Below are positions 12,458-18,505 of a stretch of DNA of 18,505 bases, piece after piece. Numbering within the stretch: position 1 is the first letter of the stretch; each line of letters begins with the position of its first letter. This DNA is from Calditrichia bacterium (GTDB lineage Bacteria; Calditrichota; Calditrichia; Calditrichales; Calditrichaceae): the NCBI GenBank assembly GCA_027039465.1, contig JALWEA010000014.1:1-18505 (forward strand), in the 5' to 3' direction. Under the pieces are notes generated by a model that was not told where the DNA came from, ran no database searches, and worked only from the letters and a program-made list of their open reading frames with translations. The position numbers were made by a program, and so were the translations under genes.

Positions 12458-12470
12458 AATGCCTCCGGAA
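12440..12470 (-). promoter_or_regulatory. Hairpin sequestering the toxin Shine-Dalgarno sequence
   Basis: TTCCGGAGG (12440-12448) and CCTCCGGAA (12462-12470) are perfect 9-bp inverted arms with a 13-base loop. In the minus-strand mRNA, the 5' arm contains the SD GGAGG, the loop contains the GTG start, and the 3' arm is early coding sequence. Confidence 0.7.
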
Positions 12471-12476
12471 TCTATT

Positions 12477-12494
12477 TGTAGTTATTTGACTACA
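12477..12494. promoter_or_regulatory. Candidate antitoxin operator
   Basis: TGTAGT (12477-12482) and ACTACA (12489-12494) form a perfect dyad with a 6-bp spacer. It lies directly downstream of the predicted -10 box of the toxin operon, a position where bound MqsA-like protein would block transcription. Confidence 0.5.
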
Positions 12495-12495
12495 T

Positions 12496-12524
12496 AATAT
12501 AATCGTTTGTTTCATATAATCCAA
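12496..12524 (-). promoter_or_regulatory. Predicted promoter of the toxin-antitoxin-chaperone operon
   Basis: On the minus strand, TTGGAT (12524-12519) and TATATT (12501-12496) are separated by 17 bp (3/6 and 5/6 sigma70 matches). It is about 40 bp upstream of the toxin start. Confidence 0.45.
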
Positions 12525-12945
12525 AAATTTTTTTATTTATTTAGATCAATTCCCGTGCAAATGATTAATAATAGCCATTTATTTTTCATAAAAATTTCCT
12601 ATGATAAACTAATTCTTAGTAATAAAATTAAAATTCTGTTTTTTTCTTCTTGTTCCTGAATTCATAGCAATAAATAATACAAATTCTATGGTATTATATC
12701 GCAGATTACCATATAGCCGACATTTCTTTATTTAAAACGGGCTATGGTAAATATTCTGCATTCGACAGAACAAGACCAGTCAACAACAAGCCATTATCCG
12801 AATACAAAATAATTATTTAGGATCTATTTTATTTGATTAAATTCTTAAAATCTCGAAAGACTATCGATCAAAATTTTTCCACGTGGATGTTTCAATTTAA
12901 CAAATATGATTGTCGATTAAAAATTTTTTTACGGTATGAATGAAA
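12525..12945. other. AT-rich intergenic region without a gene
   Basis: I see no credible coding sequence here. The only structure noted is an imperfect inverted repeat, GCAGATTACCATATAGCC (12701-12718) against 12740-12759 (minus strand GCAGAATATTTACCATAGCC), with a loop of about 21 bases. There is also the short palindrome CCACGTGG (12880-12887). The low GC content is typical for sequence near a toxin-antitoxin island. Confidence 0.5.
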
Positions 12946-13671
12946 TCAGCGACCAATAGGAAGAAGCAGAATAATCGCCGCTATTGTGGTCACAATCAAA
13001 ATCGCAGGACGCAGATAGCCTTTATCCAAAAAGCGCACCACTCCTTTGGAAAAGAAAAATCCGGTAAGAACGCCTGGAATGAGAAGAAGCCCGCGATAAA
13101 AATCCGGCCAACCGAATTTACCGACCACGGCCAACGAAATAAGCGCAATGATCGTTCCTAAAATAAAAATAGCCGCCAAGGTACCACGCAGCTTGGAGCC
13201 TTTTTGATGCTGATAAACCAAAGCCATGGGCGCACCGCCAATGGCAGCCACCGTACCCATAAAACCCGAGACAACGCCCGCGCCTAATAAATTCGCCGGT
13301 TTTAATGTCAAGCGAAGACCGGATATACTTAAGAAAACGGCAAAGAGGACAAGCCCGGCAAAGAGCGGTTTGATGTGTTGCGCCGGAAAGATCGTCAAAA
13401 AATAAGCTCCGATGATGCTGCCTAAAATGCGTCCGGTGGTCGCCCAGGAAAACTCCTGCAACCGCACCTCGGAGCGATCGCGCAAATACATGAGTATGGT
13501 TAAAGTAACCGCAGCAACCAACAAGGAACCAGGCACCAGGCGCGCATCGATCAGAACCAGGAGGGGAACGGCAAACGGGCCTAATCCGAAGCCAATGGCA
13601 CTTTGCAGAATAGCGCCAACGAATGTAATCCCAAAAATCAAAACAATTTGTAACAGACTAAGGCCCAGCAT
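12946..13671 (-). CDS. TauE/SafE family permease (sulfite/anion exporter-like)
   Basis: The product is an integral inner-membrane protein of 241 residues with seven to eight hydrophobic helices. Family motifs are visible: FVGAILQSAIGFGLGPFAVP near the N-terminus, and the repeat-related SGFMGTVAAIGGAPMALVYQ in the middle. TauE/SafE proteins export sulfite, sulfonates or other organic anions, but most members have unknown substrates. Two adjacent ATGs occur (13674 and 13671). AGGGG lies 3 bases before the first and 6 before the second, so the second is preferred. The gene stands alone, with heptamer-repeat DNA upstream and the AT-rich region downstream. A tricarboxylate or sulfur role cannot be decided from context. 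Confidence 0.85.
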   Translation of the reverse strand: MLGLSLLQIVLIFGITFVGAILQSAIGFGLGPFAVPLLVLIDARLVPGSLLVAAVTLTILMYLRDRSEVRLQEFSWATTGRILGSIIGAYFLTIFPAQHIKPLFAGLVLFAVFLSISGLRLTLKPANLLGAGVVSGFMGTVAAIGGAPMALVYQHQKGSKLRGTLAAIFILGTIIALISLAVVGKFGWPDFYRGLLLIPGVLTGFFFSKGVVRFLDKGYLRPAILIVTTIAAIILLLPIGR

Positions 13672-13758
13672 CATTTTCCCCTGAACATTCCTGCATATCG
13701 TTTACTCTTTAAAGCTTTGCTAATTTGGAAATAATACCAGCAAGATACAAATAAATTA

Positions 13759-13807
13759 AGATGAAAGATGAAAGAGAAAAGATTAAAGGATTAAGACAAA
13801 AGAAAAA
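13759..13807 (+). repeat. Purine heptamer array (AGATGAA type)
   Basis: Seven consecutive 7-bp units keep strict register: AGATGAA, AGATGAA, AGAGAAA, AGATTAA, AGGATTA, AGACAAA, AGAAAAA. The array lies in the gene-less stretch between the permease and the 192-residue protein gene. Confidence 0.7.
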
Positions 13808-13826
13808 GGTGCGTCGGAACCGAGTA

Positions 13827-13856
13827 TTGGGAATTAGGAACCGGGAACTGGGAATT
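13827..13856 (+). repeat. GGGAATT heptamer array
   Basis: After TT, the units are GGGAATT, AGGAACC, GGGAACT and GGGAATT. This is the same family as 3692-3747, 4861-4890 and 5321-5350, found here about 8.5 kb away and without a gene or an inverted partner. Confidence 0.72.
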
Positions 13857-13860
13857 GGTC

Positions 13861-14083
13861 TTATCGTTATTCGTGTATTCGTATACTCGTTATTCGGAAA
13901 CCATAATTTGTGCGATAAGTGATCTATCCATCCTGCAATACGATTCCACCTGCAATTAGGAGATGGAAACTTGTCCGAACGTGGCGTAAATTTCTCATTC
14001 GCGCACGGCCTACCGCCAACCCCCGCTTAACGAATATACGAATAACGGATACACGCTTAACGCTTAACTCTTAACCCTTTACT
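13861..14083. repeat. Inverted TTATTCG-type arrays plus CTTAAC heptamers, no gene
   Basis: The left array (13861-13896) repeats TTATTCG, TGTATTCG, TATACTCG, TTATTCG. The right array (14031-14055) is its inverted form (CGAATATA, CGAATAA, CGGATACA). It is followed by strict heptamers CTTAACG, CTTAACT, CTTAACC, CTTTACT (14056-14083). About 130 bp of non-repetitive DNA lie between them, with no credible coding sequence. Confidence 0.6.
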
Positions 14084-14191
14084 ATTTCCTTGTCCAACCC
14101 TCCGCGCAAAAATATTTCAGAAGTTCTCAATAATTCTTTAACTTGTTCGAGAATAGAAAAACGAAAAAATCTTTTGTTTTTTGGGATTCCT

Positions 14192-14218
14192 TTTTAACTT
14201 AGGAATGTAAAGTTAAAA
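14192..14218 (+). promoter_or_regulatory. Leader hairpin or operator upstream of the 192-residue gene
   Basis: TTTTAACTT (14192-14200) and AAGTTAAAA (14210-14218) are perfect 9-bp arms with a 9-base loop. They end four bases before the GGAGG ribosome binding site. It may be a protein-binding dyad; the stem is AT-rich and weak as RNA. Confidence 0.4.
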
Positions 14219-14231
14219 CTCTGGAGGCAAT

Positions 14232-14810
14232 ATGAGTACGACTTTTACTGAAATCGTTATCGAAGGCCGGTTTTTAATGGTCAAAGGTTTTATGCTCGGA
14301 TTTTTGGGCTGCCAAAAACCGGACGGCAAATTCTTTTTCCACCAAAAGGAGAATATTCGTCGGGAAACCTTCGGTGAATTTTTAAAAGACCTCTTTGAAT
14401 TGGACAATTACGTTCATTTTTGTCTTGAAGACGACCTTCTGGAACCGTTTAAAAAAGCTTTGACCCTTTACACCAAAGCAACCGGCTACAAAATAAAATC
14501 CGAGCGTCCCGTAAAAGGCGCAGAATTTTCCTTTGCCGCAGAAGTCTACAATCGCGATTTGGGCGATCAGTTGAAGAATATCCTCAATCATTTGCCGGAA
14601 GGCGTAGAACTTAAAGACTATGTCCCGTCCGAAGAGATTAATGACGATGCCAAAGGCTTTGAAGCTTACGCTCCTTTACATGCTTATATTTTCAGAGCAA
14701 AAGGGATTGTTACCGGAGATTTTGACGGAATCATGAAAACCTATTTGGATTTAAAACGCGGTGACTTGGCCAATTTCGTGATTTTAAGTCAGGTTAAATT
14801 GCACTTCTAA
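14232..14810 (+). CDS. Conserved-looking protein of unknown function (192 aa)
   Basis: I do not recognise this family. The product is soluble and acidic, with no signal peptide or membrane segment. The N-terminal strand TEIVIEGRFLMVKGFMLGFL (6-25) and the C-terminal half (AYIFRAKGIVTGDFDGIMKT at 150-169) alternate in a way that suggests an alpha/beta fold with two related halves. Each half has a strand, then a glycine-containing turn, then an acidic helix. GGAGG sits 6 bases before the ATG, codon use matches the neighbours, and a strong terminator follows, so it is a real expressed gene. It stands alone between repeat-rich DNA and the convergent etf genes. No function is proposed. Confidence 0.75.
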   Translation: MSTTFTEIVIEGRFLMVKGFMLGFLGCQKPDGKFFFHQKENIRRETFGEFLKDLFELDNYVHFCLEDDLLEPFKKALTLYTKATGYKIKSERPVKGAEFSFAAEVYNRDLGDQLKNILNHLPEGVELKDYVPSEEINDDAKGFEAYAPLHAYIFRAKGIVTGDFDGIMKTYLDLKRGDLANFVILSQVKLHF

Positions 14811-14838
14811 AAAATCAATACTTACAAAATAGAAATTT

Positions 14839-14870
14839 AAAAGGCATCCCGATTACGAGATGCCTTTTTT
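14839..14870. terminator. Bidirectional terminator between the 192-residue gene and etfA
   Basis: AAAAGGCATC (14839-14848) pairs with GATGCCTTTT (14859-14868) around a 10-base loop. Six T follow on the plus strand, and the complementary A-rich side gives TTTT on the minus strand. It serves both converging genes. Confidence 0.85.
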
Positions 14871-14878
14871 CTTGAAAA

Positions 14879-15832
14879 CTAATTTTTCATCTTTTTCAAT
14901 TCTTCAATCATCCTCGGCACAACATCAAACAAATCGGCAACAATGCCGTAATCGGCCACTTTAAAAATCGGCGCTTCGGGATCTTTGTTAATGGCAACGA
15001 TGTATTTTGACGAAGACATACCGGCTAAATGCTGAATAGCGCCGGAAATGCCAATGGCAATGTAAAGCGAAGGCGAAACGGTTTTACCGGTCTGCCCCAC
15101 TTGCTCGTCATGAGGACGCCAGCCCGCGTCAACGGCTGCACGCGAGGCGCCGGTAGCGGCTCCCAACAAATCGGCCAATTCTTCGATCAGATGCCAGTTT
15201 TCCGGACCTTTCATACCGCGGCCTCCGGAAACAATGATATCGGCTTCGGTAACATCCAATTTACCTTTGGCCCCGCTAACAATTTCCTTTAAAATGGTTT
15301 TAACGTCGCTGACCGCCACGCTTTCTTCCTGCACGGAAGCTTGCACGGGACTTTCAACGGCTGAATAGACATTGGGACGAACCGTTAAAATTTGCACATC
15401 GCCGTTTAAACGAATATTGGCCCGTACCTTACCCGCATACATGGGGCGTATCAATTTCAACTGATCGCCATCCAATTCCACCTGAATGCAATCCGTTGCC
15501 GCCGGTGCATTTAACAAAGCGGATACCCGCGGTGCCAGGTCTTTGCCTGTGGCCGTGGCGCCCAACATCAAAATATCGGCGCCTTGTTTTTTAACGATTT
15601 CAGCTAATGCTTTGGCGTAGCCGTCTGGACTGTAAGTATCAAGCCCGGGCGTGCTGACCTTTATTACTTTCTCCGCGCCGTATTTGCCCAACGATTCAAC
15701 GGCATCTTCACTCGTATTGCCGATTAAAACGACTTCAAAAGGAAGGCCTAATTGTTTGGCCAAGGAAATATTTTCAAAGGTTACCTTGCGGATTTGTCCG
15801 TCTCTATGTTCTGCATAAATCATAAGTTTCAT
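14879..15832 (-). CDS. etfA: Electron transfer flavoprotein alpha subunit
   Basis: The 317-residue protein has full EtfA length and the C-terminal FAD-binding signature: GASRAAVDAGWRPHDEQVGQ (248-267), TGKTVSPSLYIAIGISGAIQ (268-287) and HLAGMSSSKYIVAINKD. With EtfB it forms the FAD heterodimer that takes electrons from acyl-CoA dehydrogenases and passes them to the quinone pool or, in some anaerobes, takes part in electron bifurcation. No ferredoxin-like N-terminal extension is present, so it is the short form. AGGAG is 9 bases before the ATG. It follows etfB by 39 bp in one operon and ends 9 bp from a shared bidirectional terminator. Confidence 0.95.
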   Translation of the reverse strand: MKLMIYAEHRDGQIRKVTFENISLAKQLGLPFEVVLIGNTSEDAVESLGKYGAEKVIKVSTPGLDTYSPDGYAKALAEIVKKQGADILMLGATATGKDLAPRVSALLNAPAATDCIQVELDGDQLKLIRPMYAGKVRANIRLNGDVQILTVRPNVYSAVESPVQASVQEESVAVSDVKTILKEIVSGAKGKLDVTEADIIVSGGRGMKGPENWHLIEELADLLGAATGASRAAVDAGWRPHDEQVGQTGKTVSPSLYIAIGISGAIQHLAGMSSSKYIVAINKDPEAPIFKVADYGIVADLFDVVPRMIEELKKMKN

Positions 15833-15871
15833 TGATCTATTCTCCTGAGTTTAATTCGGTTAAACATTCCG

Positions 15872-16621
15872 TCAGATTACTTTGGCTTCTTCATGCAACA
15901 AACGAAGCAGCTCCGGAACAGCATCGGCGCTGTCACCGACAATTTTTCCGGGGTTCTTGGGCGGCGGATACATGTACGATTCCACCGTCAATTGTTCAGG
16001 AGCCAATGAAACTTCCCGTTCTTCGATTTGAATTTTTTTGGCGCGCATAATGCCTTTCAAAGCAGGATAGCGCGGCTCATTTAATCCTCTCTGTGCTCCG
16101 ATAATGGCCGGCATTGACAATTCCAAAACTTCGTGACCGCCTTCCACTTCGCGTTCAACCGTTATTTTATCACCCTCGATTTCCATTTTGATGACAACCG
16201 TTGCAGCCGGCATATCCAAAAGCGAACCTAAAACAGAAGGGATTTGAGCATGGTCATCATCAATGGCCTGTTTGCCCAAAAAGATCAAATCGTAGGAGCC
16301 TTCTTTTAAAACTTCCGCTAAGGCTTTGGCGGTGGTTAACGGATCATCCGGATGACGATCGGTTTTAAGATGAATGGCTTTATCGGCACCCATGGCCAAT
16401 GCCGTGCGCATGGCTGTTGTCACACGATCCGGCCCTAATGAAATGACGGTTACCTCGCCGCCGTTGGCCTCTTTTAAGCGTATTGCCTGTTCCACGGCAA
16501 TTTCATCATAAGGATTTAAGATGAATTTAATATCGCTTTCATCCACCCGCTTCTGATCATCGGTCAGTTTAACACGGGTTTCCGTATCCGGTGTTTGCTT
16601 GATGCATACGGCAATATTCAC
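15872..16621 (-). CDS. etfB: Electron transfer flavoprotein beta subunit
   Basis: The 249-residue protein is EtfB. It starts NIAVCIKQTPDTETRV, has the ILNPYDEIAVEQAIRLKE nucleotide-site segment (34-51), and carries the EtfB signature VEREVEGGHEVLELSMPAII (154-173) with the R-Y-P-A-L-K-G-I-M-x-A-K-K run after it. It is the partner of the downstream etfA gene, binding AMP or a second FAD depending on the class; the class is not decided here. The start codon is GTG at 16621, preceded by AGGAGG with 5-base spacing. A 148-bp AT-rich gap separates it from the thiolase gene, so it may have its own promoter while still being read from the thiolase operon. Confidence 0.95.
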   Translation of the reverse strand: MNIAVCIKQTPDTETRVKLTDDQKRVDESDIKFILNPYDEIAVEQAIRLKEANGGEVTVISLGPDRVTTAMRTALAMGADKAIHLKTDRHPDDPLTTAKALAEVLKEGSYDLIFLGKQAIDDDHAQIPSVLGSLLDMPAATVVIKMEIEGDKITVEREVEGGHEVLELSMPAIIGAQRGLNEPRYPALKGIMRAKKIQIEEREVSLAPEQLTVESYMYPPPKNPGKIVGDSADAVPELLRLLHEEAKVI

Positions 16622-16769
16622 GGTATCCTCCTAAGTTTCGTTAATCCATTTTACCTCATGCCTAATTTAAAAAATTTTTTGATTGAATGTATGCTTTTTT
16701 GTAAAAATTTTTGAATTTAGAGGGCAAACTTCATTAAAGATGCTAAAAATCGGCAACGGGTATTTAATA

Positions 16770-18056
16770 TTAAAAATTTTGCAGTAAAAATGCGGCTCCC
16801 TGTCCGCCTCCGACACAAAGCGAGGCCAAGCCCATTAACACCTTGCGACGTTTCATTTCCAAACTAAGCGTCAAGATCAATCGCGCTCCCGAAGCTCCGA
16901 CCGGATGGCCCAATGCAATGGCGCCGCCATTCACATTCAAAAGTTCGGGCGGAATTTCGCCGAGGGCATGGGGAAAGTCCAAATATTTTTTACTTAATTG
17001 AGTCGATTCCATAATGCGTAAATTGGCAATTACCTGCGCAGCGAACGCTTCATTGATCTCAAAAAGACCTACTTCCTTAAACGTAATACCGATCTTTCGA
17101 ATTAGCTTGGCTAGAGCATAAGCCGGTCCAAGTCCCATGCGTACGGGATCCACGCCGGTAAAGCTAAACATCTTCACTCTGCTTAAGATTTTAAACCCCA
17201 TTTCTCTAGCCCGTCCTTCGGTCATGACCAGCAACATCACGGCGCCATCCGTGATCTGGCTTGAGTTACCGGCGGTTAACGTTCCGCCTTCGGGCGCAAA
17301 CACGGGCTTCAATTTGGCCAATGCTTCCATGCTTTGACCGTAACGAATTCCATTGTCCTCTTTGATAATCCTTGCGGTATTGCCTGGCAGGGTAATCGGA
17401 TGTATTTCTTCGGCAAGAATTCCTTGCTTTTGCGCACGTTCCGCTTTTTGATGACTTTGCAGGGCAAATTCATCTTGCTCTTCGCGGGAAATATTAAATT
17501 CTTTGACTAAAATTTCGGTGCTTTCGCCCATATTCAAACCGGTATAACCGTCGGTAAGCCCCAATTGCAATCCGCTGACCGGCTTCAAAAAAGAAGGTCG
17601 AAATTTAATCATCTCCTTAATTTTGGCTGGAAATGTTCGGGCACGCAAAAGATCATTAAACCAACGGCGGGCTTTATCATTGAACAAATACGGAATTTGC
17701 GACATGCTTTCCACACCGCCGACCACAAACACCTCCCCTTCCAGGCTTTTGATCTTCATAAACGCCTGGGCGACCGCTTCCATGCCGCTGGCGCAATTGC
17801 GCTGAACCGTATACGCCGGTACCGAAACATCCAATCCTGCTTTTAAAGCAATGTGGCGTGCAATATTAGCCGCCTGAGGTGGTTGGGCAACGTTTCCGAT
17901 TATGACCTCATCGATATCTTCGGATTTCAAATTATTGCGTTTGAGCAGTTCTTTCAGTACCATGGCGGCAAGATCCTGGGGCGGGAGGTCCTTGAAATCC
18001 GTATTAAATTTAATAAAAGGAGACCTTAGCCCGTCGACAATAACGATTTCCGACAT
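16770..18056 (-). CDS. Acetyl-CoA acyltransferase (FadI-like thiolase)
   Basis: The 428-residue thiolase has all catalytic elements: nucleophilic Cys in QRNCASGMEA, NEAFAAQ, the His of GGAIALGHPVGASGARL, and the C-terminal Cys of CVGGGQGAA. The loop domain is long (RRWFNDLLRARTFPAKIKEM, then LTDGYTGLNMGESTE), as in FadI and the beta subunit of the mitochondrial trifunctional protein. This points to long-chain 3-ketoacyl-CoA thiolysis in beta-oxidation rather than acetoacetyl-CoA synthesis. The start MSEIVIVDG at 18056 is preferred over an in-frame ATG at 18092 because GAGGGT precedes it and the extra 12 residues are not thiolase-like. It is upstream of etfB and etfA in the same direction, a fatty acid oxidation set. 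The hydratase/dehydrogenase partner is not in the window. Confidence 0.92.
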   Translation of the reverse strand: MSEIVIVDGLRSPFIKFNTDFKDLPPQDLAAMVLKELLKRNNLKSEDIDEVIIGNVAQPPQAANIARHIALKAGLDVSVPAYTVQRNCASGMEAVAQAFMKIKSLEGEVFVVGGVESMSQIPYLFNDKARRWFNDLLRARTFPAKIKEMIKFRPSFLKPVSGLQLGLTDGYTGLNMGESTEILVKEFNISREEQDEFALQSHQKAERAQKQGILAEEIHPITLPGNTARIIKEDNGIRYGQSMEALAKLKPVFAPEGGTLTAGNSSQITDGAVMLLVMTEGRAREMGFKILSRVKMFSFTGVDPVRMGLGPAYALAKLIRKIGITFKEVGLFEINEAFAAQVIANLRIMESTQLSKKYLDFPHALGEIPPELLNVNGGAIALGHPVGASGARLILTLSLEMKRRKVLMGLASLCVGGGQGAAFLLQNF

Positions 18057-18277
18057 TTGAATACCCTCACTTGTTAGCGATGGAAAATTCATCCAACGAA
18101 AACATTGTCCCTAAAAAAGAACCGAATTTAAAATCCGTTTTATGAGGCCATAAAGATTTATAAATAAGAATACAAAAAAATTTTAAAATTTCCAACCTAT
18201 TTTTGCAAGAAATTTTCACATCTTATCAATCTTCGGCAACGCTCTTTTATTATCTTTCCAAAATCCTGAGACGCTTT

Positions 18278-18505
18278 TTATTTTAAAACCACCATTTTCC
18301 GCACCTTCACCCGAGCTCCCGCTTTTAAGCGATACACATAAACACCGGAAGCTAAGTTTTTGGCTTGAATATGCACCGTGTGCTGCCCCGGAGCCTGTAA
18401 TTTATTTACCACTTCCATGACCTTTTGTCCCAAAATATTGTACACGGTTAGTTGCACTTTTTCTGCTTTTGGAATTGAATAGCGGATGGTCGTGACCGGA
18501 TTGAA
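18278..18505 (-). CDS. C-terminal fragment of a secreted protein with type IX sorting domain (partial)
   Basis: The open frame enters from the right edge and gives 75 residues to a TAA at 18278-18280. It begins FNPVTTIRYSIPKAEKVQL and contains VYNILGQKV, then LASGVYVYRL and the terminal basic RKMVVLK. This is the typical type A C-terminal sorting domain recognised by the type IX secretion system. The domain directs the protein through the outer membrane and is normally cleaved. The N-terminal functional part lies outside the window, so its activity is unknown. It is the best taxonomic pointer here, since such domains are confined to the FCB group. The gap to the thiolase start (18057-18277) is AT-rich and gene-less. 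Confidence 0.88.
   Translation of the reverse strand, partial: FNPVTTIRYSIPKAEKVQLTVYNILGQKVMEVVNKLQAPGQHTVHIQAKNLASGVYVYRLKAGARVKVRKMVVLK

Noticed and set aside
12701..12759. Small RNA gene or riboswitch in the AT-rich gap
   Set aside because: Only one imperfect inverted repeat without a promoter, conserved core or terminator; not enough to call an RNA.
18057..18092. Twelve-residue N-terminal extension of the thiolase
   Set aside because: The extra residues are unlike thiolase N-termini, and a ribosome binding site precedes the internal ATG at 18056.

Overview
The window looks like a chromosomal segment of a bacterium of the FCB superphylum, most likely Calditrichota/KSB1-like. The main pointer is the 75-residue C-terminal end of a secreted protein at the right edge (18278-18505, minus). 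It reads as a type A type IX secretion sorting domain starting FNPVTTIRYSIP. Moderate GC, AT-rich gaps, good AGGAGG ribosome binding sites and short heptamer arrays fit this, but no marker gene fixes the taxonomy.

Region 1 (1-8625) is a tricarboxylate-metabolism locus. A citrate lyase alpha subunit (citF, minus) diverges from a TrmB-type regulator (plus). The regulator is followed in the same direction by a citryl-CoA lyase/citrate-synthase-fold protein, an HD-fold protein, an isocitrate/isopropylmalate-type dehydrogenase and an MmgE/PrpD dehydratase, ending at a strong terminator. No citE or citD is visible. CitF plus the citryl-CoA lyase could therefore form a CoA-based citrate lyase, with the dehydratase and dehydrogenase acting on citrate or a homologue. 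The 273 bp between citF and the regulator hold two dyads placed over predicted promoters.

Every gap inside that operon is filled by repeat-bounded material. Three non-metabolic genes (two GxxExxY nuclease-fold proteins and one four-helix-bundle 'S23/IVP/Avd' protein) lie in the two widest gaps. Three of the four gaps carry triplets of a 9-10 bp unit (consensus CACCGAA, or A-A-C-R-G-A-G in another gap). These begin at the upstream stop codon and end about 23-25 bp before the next start codon, mostly in inverted orientation. The four-helix gene has a second, inner pair of inverted heptamer repeats. One gap holds the triplet pair with no gene, and another holds only the heptamer pair. I consider this repeat/cassette organisation the most likely undescribed biology here.

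Region 2 (8626-10966): three AT-rich palindromic units of about 30 bp, a terminator, and a minus-strand lipoprotein with DUF3857 and transglutaminase-like domains.

Region 3 (10967-12530) is a three-gene minus-strand toxin-antitoxin-chaperone operon: MqsR-like toxin, MqsA-like zinc-finger/HTH antitoxin with a long C-terminal extension, and SecB-like chaperone. It has a recognisable promoter and operator, and a hairpin that sequesters the toxin's Shine-Dalgarno sequence.

Region 4 (12530-14231): AT-rich spacer, a TauE/SafE permease (minus), then a gene-less stretch built of several heptamer arrays. Region 5 (14232-18505): an unrecognised 192-residue protein (plus) converging on a shared terminator with etfA, then etfB and a FadI-like thiolase (all minus, fatty acid beta-oxidation), and the truncated sorting-domain protein.
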